A stretch of 64,000 nucleotides of DNA from Poecilobothrus nobilitatus (taxonomy: Eukaryota > Arthropoda > Insecta > Diptera > Dolichopodidae): the NCBI GenBank assembly GCA_947095535.1, contig OX352773.1:262097590-262161589 (forward strand). The letters run 5' to 3'. The first letter of the stretch is position 1. Each line of letters begins with the position of its first letter. Positions 48,253 through 60,779 of this stretch are shown here, one piece after another. Made by a program: the position numbers and the translations under genes. The notes beneath the pieces are model-generated. The model had not been told where the DNA came from and searched no databases. It saw only the letters and a list, made by a program, of their open reading frames with translations.

Positions 48253-48338
48253 CTTCTGATTATTGAAAACCGGTAGAATTACACCTAATATACATGGAAA
48301 TAAAGTTGTAAACATATTGAAAAAGAGGTGTATCGAAA
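48253..48338 (-). other. Orphan exon-like segment encoding a hydrophobic stretch
   Basis: On the minus strand, a pyrimidine tract ending TTCTTTTTAG precedes it and the strong donor CAGAAG|GTAAGT follows. The 86 bases are open in one frame (two bases plus 28 codons): SIHLFFNMFTTLFPCILGVI then LPVFNNQK, which could be a membrane helix. I do not recognise the family and found no partner exon. It might be an exon of an unseen minus-strand gene, or chance. Confidence 0.3.
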
Positions 48339-48544
48339 CTAAAAAGAACAGGCACACATCATCAGATCAAAACTAACTGATTATTTATTTACATAGGAAC
48401 GATGTGATGAAAATGGATGCTATTTTCAGTACTAGTCGGAAAATTAAAAATTTCTTACTAGCAATGCAAATATTGAAGAGTACAAATTACAAATTAATTG
48501 AATTTTTGAATGAAATTAAGTACTAAAAATATACAAATATATTT

Positions 48545-49280
48545 TGAGTTTTACTTCAACAATTTGCTTTTTAGTTTCCCTCTGTTCGTTCGTCCTTCCG
48601 TATAGCTGTTTACAAAACTTTTACACGGTTCAAAATAGCACAATGAAATTTTAACTATAAATTCTCAAAAAAATTAATGTTGTCGTAACTTTTTTATGTA
48701 GCCAGTCTATTACAGAACTACAACCCCTTAAAACTAATACCATCTAAAAACGCCAAACCACGGGATTTTGTTTTTGCTTTTATATATCAATATAAAAATT
48801 GTACTTTTTTTCAAAATTTTGTATTTAAATTAAAAACTATCAGTGAAAGTAAAATTTTGCAAGATTTTTTTTTTTATTCATACCCTTTCAGATTTGTGAT
48901 GTCCTGAACGTTTTTAGATAGTGTCAGAAATTTTGAAAGAAAAAAATCTTTTAGAGTGTCTTCAAAAAATTTATTGGCATGAAAATTGAATTTTTGCGAT
49001 TTTTAGACACCTGTAACATAGACACCTGAACAAATTTTTTCAAAATAAAATGAAATAATTAAAACTTCAATATTATAATTTTACATGCGTCAATAGTTTT
49101 TTTTAAATTATATAGGGTTTCCTTAAAATTGAAGAGAATGTCTCTTTCCACAATTTTTCCTGCATATAAAATTCTAAGAAAATTTACAAATTTTTGGGCA
49201 AACCTTATTCTAAACAGTTTTTATAGTGTTTTGGAAAATGCACGCCATTAAAAATCTTTGATTTTTGCATTCTACTTTTT
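48545..49280 (+). mobile_element. Family B repeat, copy 5
   Basis: CCCTCTGTTCGTTCGTCCTT, TTTACAAAACTTTTACACGG, AGACACCTGTAACATAGACA and the closing TTGGAAAATGCACGCC are the family B landmarks in order. More diverged than copies 1 and 4. It lies about 550 bases before family R element R3. Confidence 0.6.
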
Positions 49281-49828
49281 AACTTTACACCATTTCTTCC
49301 AACACACTGGCCTAGATTAACATTCAAAACCCGGAAATTATTTTTTTTTTTTCTCAAAATGTAAAGTATAACAAATTATTATGTAGTTGTTAAAATGACT
49401 ATTTAATTAATTTTTAAAATATAAATAACTATATTATATGTACATAACTAAAATAAAACTTTATGAATATTTTATTTCAAGACTTTAATTTCAATATCTA
49501 AGATGAATATTTGCAATTAAAAAATATGGAAAATCAAGGTCTAGGCGCCGAAAGTAAAATAAATATTTTACAATTATAAATATGTTATAAGATAAAACTT
49601 TTTTTTTTTTTTGTTTTTTAAATAAATAAATTTATATAGACTTTTTTAGTTAGTTATCTTTCACTAAAATGACACTTTCTTTAACACCTTACATAATATA
49701 TAATAAATTTTAAAATTTAGAAGCGGTATTTAATTAGATACTAAAGATAAAAAATTTTATTCAACGTAATAATCATAACAACTTGATTCTTTAACGTTTT
49801 TAACCTTTTCGTTCGCAATTTTCTTTTT

Positions 49829-51325
49829 ATACCCGTACGATAGGATCGGGTATAATAAAATTATTCCTCCGTTTGTAACACCTCGAAATAAGCGAGCCAG
49901 ATATACCTAAAAACTAAGAAAGCTAGAATCTTGAAATTTACACAAAATATTCTGGGAGTAATTTGCAGGTTCCCTATTTTTTTTGGTTGAGTTTGGACCA
50001 AACCTTAAGGTAGCTCTCGAACACCTAACTTTTAGATCCCCACATTTTTTTTGAAATAGAGCTATGAAATTTTAACTGCTGATAGATCTCACAAAAATAT
50101 TAATTTTATTTTTAATAACTTTTTTTTGTAGCCCCACCCGTTACGGAGCTGCAGCTCCCCAAAGGTTCAAAAAAGCTCTATATTTAAATTGTTATAGCAC
50201 AAGTAGTATAAGGTATATCTTAATTCTGAAAACGGCAAACGATTACTGCTTTGATTAGCTTTATATATACAAAAATATATATACAATAAAGTATATATAC
50301 AATAAATACATAGTTGTGGCATACGGTGTGTTAATTTACCGTTATGCGAAACTAAAATTTTGCAAAATCCTTTAACCCTTCTATCTTCTAAACGGTTAAA
50401 TTTTGACAGAAGTTAGATCTTTGAAAATTAGTATGAGTCATTTCAGAAATTTTTTTTGTATCACTCCCCGTTTAGCAGCTGTAAGGGGTCAAAAACTGAA
50501 AATTTCCTATTTTTAAACACCTGTAACTTGAACACCTGTTAAATTTTTTTGAAGTAATACACAAAAATTAAAGCTTCAACATTATACTCTTATTTCTGTT
50601 AACAACTTTTTTTAATAATATAGGGTTACTTTATAATTGACGAAAGTGTTACTTGATTTTTTCAAATTTTCTAACAAATTTCTTTAACGAATTATTTCCA
50701 TTTTGTTTTACTCGATAATTTGAAATTGTTGAGGATATAATGCGTAGTACAAAAAATGTAATTAAATAAACAACATAACGGTTGCTTGAAGAATTTTTAT
50801 TTATATGATATTGATATATAGACATACTTATATAATATCATGTTTATTCACATATCGTATATGTCACTGATGAATGAATGATAAGAGTATGGATGTATAT
50901 TATATAGCGCCGTATTTACATACATATATGTATTTTATTGTACTTATAAGAAATTATTCTGTCAATGGAATATTTAAATATAATATAATATAATATTTAA
51001 AATTATATTTACTATTTTGTACTAAGTAAATTTAAAATATATTTACCGCTTAGTATTAAATGGTACTATAGAATATTTGAAAAAGTTTTGGATTGATAAT
51101 CGTTATGTGGAAGGTTAGAAACTGCTTTTGAAGAATGTACATATAAACATATAGTTTGAATATATGTACAACCCATAATTCTAGAAATTATAAAATTCAC
51201 CCAAATTATTTTAAAATACTAAAATATTAAAAAAATAATATTGTAAGCAAAGTGACAGGCTGTGAACATACTAACGGTTCGTACGGGTATCTAAGAGTTG
51301 ACAAAGTCAACTGTATTCTTCCTCG
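49829..51325 (+). mobile_element. Family R element R3
   Basis: Starts ATACCCGTACGATAGGATCG, where ATACCCG and CGGGTAT form a 7-bp hairpin. Ends TACGGGTATCTAAGAGTTGA, then a hairpin AGTTGAC-AAA-GTCAACT and CTTCCTCG. Both outer ends carry ATACCCGTACGA in inverted orientation. Compared with R4 it lacks about 90 bases after the first 80, including the CCGTCCGT tract. The interior shares modules with family B (ACCGTTATGCGAAA; AACACCTGTAACTTGAACAC). No ORF above background. Confidence 0.75.
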
Positions 51326-51417
51326 TTTCTAATAAAATTATTATGTTTAGTAAGTTTTTATTGAAATTCGAACAAATTAAAAGCTATTAATTAAATTAAA
51401 TTATACATATATATATT

Positions 51418-51596
51418 TTTTTTAATACATTTCTCTGCACATAAATGTGGACAAGAAATTACACAGCCTTTCCTGTTCAGGCGTGGCTGTAAATGTCGTA
51501 AGGGGGAATAACTTTTATGATGTGTGCGGAATTCGAACCCATACTCTTCTGTGTTTACAGCGTATTTTATACGCTCTTACAAGCTAGGCCCTACGA
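51418..51596 (-). mobile_element. tRNA-derived SINE family 1
   Basis: The complement has GGGCCTAGCTTGTAAGAGCG, TATGGGTTCGAATTCCGCAC and the body through CCACATTTATGTGCAGAGAA, followed by an A/T-rich 3' end. It lies about 100 bases past family R element R3. Confidence 0.75.
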
Positions 51597-52980
51597 AATT
51601 CTATTAAAGGTCCTACAAAATTATATTAAAGGTTTTTTAGTCAGGTGTATTAAAGGGAACAAATGAATCAAATGTTCTAAAAATCACGAAAATATTTATT
51701 TACCTTATTTAAATTTAAAAACAAATACCTATAATAAACAATTTTAAATGAAAGTTGAATCAATAAAAATTATCAATTATACATTTTTAAAAAAATAACT
51801 TGATTAAAAAATAAAAAAATACATACATATTATATACATATATCTTTTACAGAATAGTTATAAAATTTAAAAAAATATTGATTATATTGTAATTATCCTT
51901 TAGTACAATATTATGTAGTGCTAAATGTTTATCATCATCATCATATTCAATTTAATTATCCTCGATCTCTGAAACTAAATAACTGGATCTTAGAAAAACT
52001 TGTTCACAATTTTAACTTATTTGTTTATACTCGTATTAAAAAATATTAAAATAACCAAAAACATGGCGCTATTCAAATTTCGAGACAATGAATCTTAATC
52101 GATATTAAAATTTTCATTCGATACTATGAATGTTAATGGACATATAAAGACATATAAAGTTTTTATTAGTTTCCGAATAAAATTTAAAACTACAATAAAA
52201 AGTATTTTCATACCAAAAAAAAAATTTTTTTAATGCGCGTAATTATTCGAATAAGTTTATGATTTGAATTTGTAATAAATAAATTGGGTTTTATTCTAAT
52301 AAAAACAGAAAACAATAAACCTCAACATTAAAATCATTTTCGGATTATAAATTTCATTCGGAAGTTTCTACTTCGACTTCGAAAAAGAGAGAACAGAGCT
52401 TTAATTGCCCATTCATATGGGCATAATTTAGCCTACTAATATTCGTTTAAGATATATATATGAACCATATTCCATTCTTTGTGTTTCTTAAAATTGACAA
52501 CGATGATGATTCAAAGCTGTTAAATGGACTTAAACAAATTTGTTCATTATATTCCTATCAGTTTAAAAATAATTTTCATTCCTAAACCTGAATATTTGTT
52601 GTGTAAATAGTACATTCGAACAAAAAACCATATAACCAATTATTTGATCAAAAAAGAAAAGTGGTGTTTCTTCTAGGTTAAACTCCTTTGTTTACTGATT
52701 AAGGTTCATGATTGTTCTATCTCTTCCCTTTAACTCTCTCAAGAAAAAAAGTAGTTTAAATTTATTGGATAACCTAATAACTATCGTTTATTACCTTTTT
52801 AATTTCCCCATTGAGTCTTTTAATAGTTAACAAAGCACAATAATTAGTTATTTGTTAGATACAGGTATATACTGAACTAACTTTTGATTACACAAAATTT
52901 TCTTTTCATTGAATTTTTTAGAAAATACTATTAGAGAAGATCAATTTTACTAGGAAATTAACATTTACTTGTACTTTTTT

Positions 52981-54544
52981 ATACCCGTACGATAGGATCG
53001 GGTATAATAAAATTACTCCTCCGTTTGTAACACCTCGAAATAAGCGAGCTAGATATACCTTCAAAGGTATGGATCGGATCAGAAAAAAATTCTAAGACTT
53101 TTGAGCCATGTCCGTCCGTCCGTCCGTCCGTCAGCACGCTAACTCAAAAACTAAAAAAGCTAGAATTTTGAAATTTACACAAAATATTTTGGGAGTAATT
53201 TGTAGGTTCCCTATTTTTTTTGGTTGAGTTTGGACCAAGCCTTAGGGTAGCTCTCGAACACCTAACTTTTAGATCTCCACATTTTTTTTGCAATAGAGCT
53301 ATGAAATTTTAACTGATAGATCTCACAAAAATATTAATTTTATTTTTAATAACTTTTTTTTGTAGCCCCACCCGTTACGGAGCTACAGCTCCCCAAAGGT
53401 TCAAAAAAGCTCTATATTCAAATTGTTATAGCACAAGTTGTATAAGGTATATCTTCATTTTGAAAACGCCAAACGATTACTACTTTCATTAGCTTTAAAA
53501 GTATATATAGAATAAATATATATTTTTGGCATACGGTGTCTTAATTTACCGTTATGCGAAACTCAAATTTTGCAAAATTCTTTAACCCTTCCATCTTCTA
53601 AACGGTTAAAGTTGGAAACTTTAAATTTTGACAGAAGTTAGATCTTTGAAAATTAGTATGAGTCATTTCAGAAAGTTTTTTTGTATCACCCCCCGTTTAG
53701 GAGCTGTAAGGGGTCAAAAACTGAAAATTTCCTATTTTTAAACACCTGTAACTTGAACACCTGTTAAAATTTTTTTGAAGTAATACACAAAAATTAAAGC
53801 TCCAACATTATATTTTTATTTCTGTTAACAACTTTTTTTAATAATATAGGGTTACTTTATAATTGACGAAAGTGTTACTTGATTTTTTCAAATTTTCTAA
53901 CAAATTTCATTAACGAATTTTTTCCATTTTGTTTTACTCGATAATTTGACATTGTTGAGGAATGCGTAGTACAAAAAAATGTAATTAAATAAACAACATA
54001 ACGGTTGCTTGAAGAATTTTTATTTATATGATATTGATATATATACATACTTATATAATATCGTGTTTATTTACATATCGTATATGTCACTAGTGAATGA
54101 ATGATAAGAGTATAGATGTATATTATATAGCACAGTATTTACATACATATATGTATTTTATTGTACTTATAAGAAATTATTCTGTCAATGGAATATTTAA
54201 ATATAATATAATATAATATTTAAAATTATATTTACTGTTTTGTACTTAGTAAATTTAATATACATTTACCGCTTAGTATTAAATGGTACTATAGAATATT
54301 TGAAAAAGTTTTGGATTGATAATCGTTATGTGGAAGGTTAGAATCTGCTTTTGAAGAATGGTCATATAAACATATAGTTTGAATATATGTACAACCCATA
54401 GTTCTAGAAATTATAAAATTCACCCAAATTATTTTAAAATACTAAAATATTAAAAAAATAATATTCTAAGCAGAGTGGTTGTGAACATACTAACGGTTCG
54501 TACGGGTATCTAAGAGTTGACAAAGTCAACTGTATTCTTTCTCG
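52981..54544 (+). mobile_element. Family R element R4, most complete copy
   Basis: Same ends as R3: ATACCCGTACGATAGGATCG at the left, and the hairpin AGTTGACAAAGTCAACT followed by CTTTCTCG at the right. It includes the CCGTCCGTCCGTCCGTCCGT tract at about 53110-53130. It is collinear with R3 over the remaining length and looks more than 90% identical by eye, so the two are recent relatives or a duplication. A possible 7-base target duplication TTTTTAT sits at both flanks. Confidence 0.78.
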
Positions 54545-55435
54545 TTTTTATCAGAATTCACCTTAGGAAACAAAATTTTCAAGACAATTTTTTTGTCAAT
54601 TGAAATTGTTTTTAAAAGAAAATTTATAACAAAATCAATACGTTATTATTGAAAAAAAAGTCAATATTCTGTTCTACATTTAGTATCTACACAATTTTTA
54701 ATTAAAAATTCTCCATAGCTAAGCAAAATTTAATTCTTAAATAATAATAGTAAAAAAAAAAAATCAATAAATTAAATAATCTTTGATCAAAAACTACTAA
54801 AATTGAAAAAAAGAATCAAATAATCAAAAAAAAAAAACAACATACAAATCATATCTGATGACTGATAGTCCATAAAACTGAAGAAACAGTCTTTAACAAA
54901 ATAATAGCTACCAAATATGTTCTGTTTATGTAAATACTTTCTGTTACTTTTCTTAATTCACTTTTCTTTTATTACTGTTAACTCTTGATTTTTTATTTCT
55001 GAATGGTTTATTTAAATAATATCAGACTTCAGCCCTATTCCCACATCATAATATATAGTTCAAGATATGTGGAGATTGTATAGTACATAGTATTATTTGT
55101 AGGAAAATCTTCTGTAAAATTTTTAAACTACTAATTTAAAATGGAAATTTGCAACAAACTCAGAATAATATTTAATAATAATTAGTCTTTTTCTAAACTT
55201 TGATAATTTTTTCCTCTATCTTGCGAAACCCGTATAAAATTCTTTAAAAAAGTATTTTTTTCTTCTGAATGGTCACTTTGTTTTAAGCATCGTGTTGGAC
55301 ATTGTATGGAAATTTTTTTGATGACATAATGATAGTGTCACTTTTTTCCATTTAAAAAATTTTTTTCATGTTTAATATCTAATGAGTATGTTAAAAACTG
55401 AGCTGAAAAAATCTTACAATCTTACATCTTTTTGA

Positions 55436-55645
55436 AACAAGAACTACACCTGAACTCACAATATTTGTTTGAAAAGATGAAATTTGAGTTCAAGCTCAGT
55501 TTTATGCATTCGACACATTAAAACAAATGCATAAAATTGAGTTGGAACTCAAATCTCATTTTTTCAAACAAAAATATAAGTTCAAGTGTAGTTTTTGTTT
55601 GAAACAGCGAAATTTGAGTTTAAGCTCAGTTTTATGCATTCGGAC
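55436..55645. repeat. Long hairpin (about 76-bp arms) plus a third direct copy
   Basis: Arm 1 is 55436-55511 and arm 2, its inverted copy, is 55525-55600, about 85% matching by eye, with a 13-base loop. A third, direct copy of most of the arm follows at about 55595-55642 (AAATTTGAGTTTAAGCTCAG). Each arm contains TTTGAGTTCAAGCTCA-like sequence. The 83-codon frame across it is a by-product of the repeat. Confidence 0.7.
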
Positions 55646-56119
55646 CTATTATGTTGAAGTACCGTTAATACTAACAAAACAAAAAAATAGAAAAACTCTA
55701 GGTACACTTCGTGTTTCTTATTGCGTCAGATATTATTTAAATACATATATTCCAATTACACGTCAAAGCGATGCATGATGCGACGCGATCAATGTGTCAA
55801 TAATTTATCTGAAACGAATTTAAAATACTTTAACTGAAACGAATTTTCAGTTTTTTTTAATTAATTCAATATATCGAAACATATTGTAAAATTATAATGT
55901 ATAGAGAATTAAATGAATCATAACCTAATTGCATAAAGGTAAATACGTTCAAAATGACGTACAAAATTAGATGATTATCAAGGAATCATTTTAACAAAAA
56001 TAACGCAATTTCTCTACTGAGATTTCTCTCTATGATGCCAATAGACGTAATCTTCATATTAGTACTTTAATCAACTTCATTATACAAAGCTATAAAACAC
56101 TTCTCATAGTGTCACATTG

Positions 56120-56195
56120 TTGTAATTTGACAAATAAAAACAATATTGTAATTTGACAAATAAAAACAATATTGTAATTAAACAAATCACAATCT
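56120..56195 (+). repeat. 26-bp tandem repeat, nearly three units
   Basis: TTGTAATTTGACAAATAAAA plus ACAATA starts at 56120 and 56146, with a diverged partial unit at 56172. Confidence 0.75.
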
Positions 56196-57183
56196 ACCAA
56201 TCCCAAATCTTATAAAAAAAGATTCTAAAGAAATAATTTTTTGTAAAATTCTCTTAGATTTTTGCAAAAAAAGTTTTGTTTCAATATGGCAATGACTGCG
56301 ATCTTTGGCAAGTAATAACAGATTTTTGCAATAGGCTAATTTCTTTTTATGCTCTTTTGATTAAAATACTATATTAATTTTGTCCAGTAATGTACACCTT
56401 CATACAAAATAGTGAAATCTTCCTTTTTATATCATATTCTTTATATCATTCACATATTTCACTTCCTTTCCAAAATGCAAAAATAAAATTGATATCAAAA
56501 GAAAAAACCAAAATAAAAACAAAGCGTCATCAATTTTATAGTTTTTTCAATAGAAGGACGATAGTAAAAACTTCTATGGATCTTTTTGAATTTCTTCTGA
56601 AGTGTTCAATTGTCAACAACAGGAAATTTATCGATTTGTTTCATTAGATATGATATGCAATAATATGTAATGTTAGATACAAACGTTTACAAAGTTCCAA
56701 TATATTTTTTTCTGGTTTCAAAAAATAAAAAAATAAAAAATAAAGATAGTATTTTTTTTCTCTATCTTTTTGCTTATTTGAAATTAAGTCATTCGAATGA
56801 TTTGGAATGGATTTATCAGAACAGACGGGAAACTATAATGATAGCACAAAAAAAAATATAAAATTTTAACAACTCATTTACATGCAATAACACCAAAACT
56901 ATAATACTATTCCATTTTAAGTTACCATATTATTCACTTCTTTGTTTCCGTTTCTTTAATGAGCTGTTAAATGGAATTTTTATTTTAGTTGAATAAATGA
57001 AGTTCATTGTCAAACCACATATTTAAAAAGAAGTTCAATTTAATCAATTTAAAAATTTAATTAAATTTATCTATCAAAAATTTTCGGTGATATAATGGAC
57101 TAAATTACACTACAATACTAAGTTTTTAATGTTTTTTATAGTTAACAAATATCTATCTATAGTATTTCGGAATTATATATATA

Positions 57184-57790
57184 TATTTTTTTTTTTTACG
57201 AGGGTTGGTGGAAAACTCGAAAGTCAGCAAGGGGAACTGCACGTTATTCCTCAGGGTTGTGTTGGATTTTAACTAATCAAAACCACCCTTTTTTAAAACA
57301 AAACTTTAGGATGGAACCTTTAATACAAATGTACAGTTTGCTTTTGGGGATAGGGATGTGGGAAGGATAATTGGGGAAATTGGAATTGGAAAATTTGGAT
57401 TATGGGGGATAGGTAGAAAAATTTGAAGAGACATTTTGATGTTCTTCTTAAACTTAAGTAAATCGTACACATATGAATTACCAACTTTAGGGAACACATG
57501 CGATGGTATATGGTTACACAAACGGGACGTGCGAATAACAAACGAATTTCATTAAGCTGTAATTCGCCATCTTGATAACTCTACATGGTAGGGATGCGCT
57601 TCTGTTGCCCACCTTGTTTCTCGTTGCAAAACTTTGAGTAAAGGCAGTAACTGTTTTATTTCATTGGAACAGGTGTTAATCCATAAGAGATATATATAAA
57701 ACAAGGTTAGTGACCCAACTGTGCGACGATGGCTGAGTAGAGTGAGCATATTAGATCCAAAATTTAGATTAAAGGGCGTTTAGGAGCAAT
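57184..57790 (-). pseudogene. LINE 3' end: reverse transcriptase C-terminus, 3' UTR and A-tail
   Basis: Minus strand. 57749-57555 reads KVLQRETRWATEAHPYHVEL and SRWRITA, and after a frame change CNHIPSHVFPKVGNSYVYDL then LKFKKNIKMSL (about 57520-57430). This is the typical end of LINE reverse transcriptases (L.R.TR.A...HPY.VELPRCRT......SF..RTSRLWN.LPS.VFP). A C/T-rich 3' UTR follows (CCCTATCCCCAAAAGC), then TTCCACCAACCCTCGT and an A-run (T-run on plus at 57187-57198). 5'-truncated and frameshifted, like most LINE copies. Confidence 0.75.
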
Positions 57791-58094
57791 AGAAAATAGG
57801 TGAAGCTTAAATGCATATTAAAATAAATATAAAATATAATATTAAACTATATATTAAATATAGAAAATTAATTTTGTCAATTTTTTCAAACAACCAAATA
57901 TACTAATACATATGTAATTACATCATAATAGTAAATACAAACTGTATCTTATACAACTTTGATAGATTCCAAAAAATATGCATTGTTGAAATATTTTTAA
58001 AATTAAAACACAATGCAGTCGATATTAGTTATAATGACATTCAGGGGACCAGCACATTTGCTCGTTATAAACAATTTAAATATTTTTTGTTATA

Positions 58095-58490
58095 AATGAA
58101 AAGAAGTAATAATAATAATTAATACTAATACCAATACTAACACCAATATCAATAATAATAGCTGCTATAGTGACAGTGGGGTTGCCCTCAATTATTAACT
58201 CAAGCAGGAAGGTGTTATAAACTACTGCATGTTGTAACTGTTGATGGCTATAGTCTTCTTATAATAAGTGGATTCATTGTGCCCTTACAGTCCCCCAATT
58301 CAATGTTTCTGCATCCTTGTCCTATCCCTTCGTATCCCTACTCCTTAGCCAATATACTGCGTTAGCAGCTGGATATTTCATCCCATTACATTGACTAAAG
58401 GGGGAGTTAGGTTTAGTCAGTAAGAATCTGACCAAGAGCGAATTTTTGTTGTCTTTGGAAGATTCCTACCAGGTAAAAAAAGTGTAAAGA
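58095..58490 (+). mobile_element. Composite-family SINE, head-less copy
   Basis: An AAT/ACC-rich start, AGCTGCTATAGTGACAGTGG, GTGGATTCATTGTGCCCTTA, GCCAATATACTGCGTTAGCA, AAGGGGGAGTTAGGTTTAGT and GAAGATTCCTACC, followed by an A-run near 58478. One copy of the internal module only. Confidence 0.65.
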
Positions 58491-59914
58491 ACCACTAAAA
58501 TTAAATAATGAAAATGATTTACTAGAAATCTTAAAATGTTCAAAATAGAAAGCCGAGATAAAAAGATAAACACCACAGAATAAATTTTAAAATTGGCCAA
58601 TGGAAACGTGTACAGAAGTGAAAACAAACTAATTAGAAATTAATGTTTATATAATATTCTGTTTTAAAATATTAAATCCCAGATAATTTTTCTTAAAAAT
58701 TAAAGATCCTTAATAACATATTATGATATCGCATATAAAATGTCCTTTAAAAGTATTTCCTTCTTCAACTATACAAACATAGCCCTTCATATATCGCTTC
58801 TTTAGGATCAAAAATTGATTTCGTTTTTTTTCCAATAACTTAAGCTAGTTTAGTTATTCAGAATATTTTTTAGATACGCATGCTAACTAAGATACACGAA
58901 AATGCATAATGTTAATTGCATTTAGGTACATGTTTAAACTGCGGAGAATTAAATTCAAATTTTGATATAATTGAATATCATTTTTCCTTTGACAATTTTT
59001 TTATAACTACATATATATACTTTTATTATACATAATACACATATCGATTAACGTTTCAAATTTCTTTAAACGTGACTTACAATCATAAGACAACCTAATA
59101 AAACTCTTTATGACAAATGAAAAACTCCCACCTAAAACTAAAAACCAAAAAATTTCTAATGACAAGAAATACATTATAAAACTTCAATTATGAAAAAAGT
59201 CATTTTTCATAAAAAGAAAAATTCACCTTGAACTAAATCAAATGCAATATAACACAAATTATTCTGTCAAATGTAACTAACATACATATATCACCTACAA
59301 AGAAATAAATAATAAAAAAAAAAAAACTTATTTTAATATTATCGCTCAAACACCTACATTCAATATTTAAAAACAAAAAAAAAAATATTACAGAATTAAA
59401 AATAGAATAAAAAAACAAAAAAAAACATAAATTCTTACTTATATAAATTTATTTGATATATTTTGAATCCATCTTTTATTAAATTCTTAATTCTTTCTCC
59501 TTCCCAATGAAATTGTAGAAAACTTTTTTTTTTAATTTAAAATGATACACACCTAATTTGGACTATCATGTCAAATGTATTTGTATAATATGTATATGTA
59601 TATGTATTTTACTTTTTAAATAATTTCACACCCTCCATTTACATACATATGTCTTCAATTTTCTAACAATAATCATTTTTCATTATATGTCAGTGATTTC
59701 TAAGAAATTTATTCATTCTTTCCTGATATTTTCTATTATTTCACCTTTATTAAAATAATAAACATATCATTATTACATAAATATCATAATATTATGATTA
59801 TTATGTTATAATCAGATAATTAGATTATAACACACCTTTTAAACTCCTTGTTAATCTCTAATTAGGTTTACAAGAAAGTTTAGTTTGTCTTTATTTTAAA
59901 TAAATAATTATAAG

Positions 59915-60779
59915 TAGGAAGAGTGTAACTTAACTTTGCCAACTATAGGATAACCGCACAAATTTATTCTAAATTTTAGAGCTGTATGACAGTATGATAC
60001 AATTTAAAATTAATTTAACTAAATTAAATTGCATAAAAATGAACAGAAGTTATTGCCATAAAACTTGATCATATTTTACAAAATTGCAGATGTCTATTTT
60101 TTTTATATAAGCATATATAATGTTGAAACTACTCGAAGCTGTTCTATATAGGACCTTGTCTATATATCAACAACCTATACAAAATCATGTCCAAAATAAT
60201 TTTGAAAAAGTTGTTGGCATAAAACTTAACTTCTTTTGATAAACTTTTAAATAACCATCTTATATAGACACTGAGTTATGCTGACACAACGTTAAAAGTT
60301 GTCTCACAGCTATCCGAACTTATTGACTTTTAGATCAAACAAATTAAGCAAAGTTTGTTGGTGGTGAGACTATTTCAATTTACTATTCTAAACTGGCATA
60401 TTGAAGTTAATGCTTAATTTACCTTTCTTCTTTTCAAAAAGAAAATTGTTAGAAAGAGGTAACATTGATTTAATGGTTTCTGTAGTAATATAGCTCAAAG
60501 GATTTAGGCTATAATTTAAAAATAATGTTCATTAAACAACATATTAATAAAAAATTTATTTGAAAATAGAATTGGTAGCAAAAATGGTACAATGGTGGTA
60601 AAAATTTCAGAATTCTAGCTGCTTTATTTTTTGAATATGCTTGCGGATGTACATGGATTAATTACCAAATTTTTTGATTCTGATCTACTTAATTCTATTT
60701 TTAGCTCGGCTAGTTTAAGGTGTCACAAACGTAATAGCAAATTTATTATACTCGTTCATAATACGTTCATACGGGTATA
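59915..60779 (-). mobile_element. Family R element R5, degraded
   Basis: The right end TGTCACAAACGTAATAGCAA ... TTCATACGGGTATA matches the 24290-24340 end of R1. The left end (TAGGAAGAGTG, then a decayed hairpin and GGATAACCGCAC) matches the other R1 end at 22563-22610. The interior repeats TTGCCATAAAACTTGATCAT, also present in R1. Element direction is minus. Confidence 0.65.

Noticed and set aside
55527..55778. 83-codon plus-strand frame
   Set aside because: It lies on arm 2 and the third copy of the hairpin repeat; no similarity to a protein family was seen.
56390..56861. Two plus-strand frames of 85 and 63 codons
   Set aside because: Low-complexity Lys/Ile/Phe composition, no family resemblance and no conserved motif; likely chance frames.
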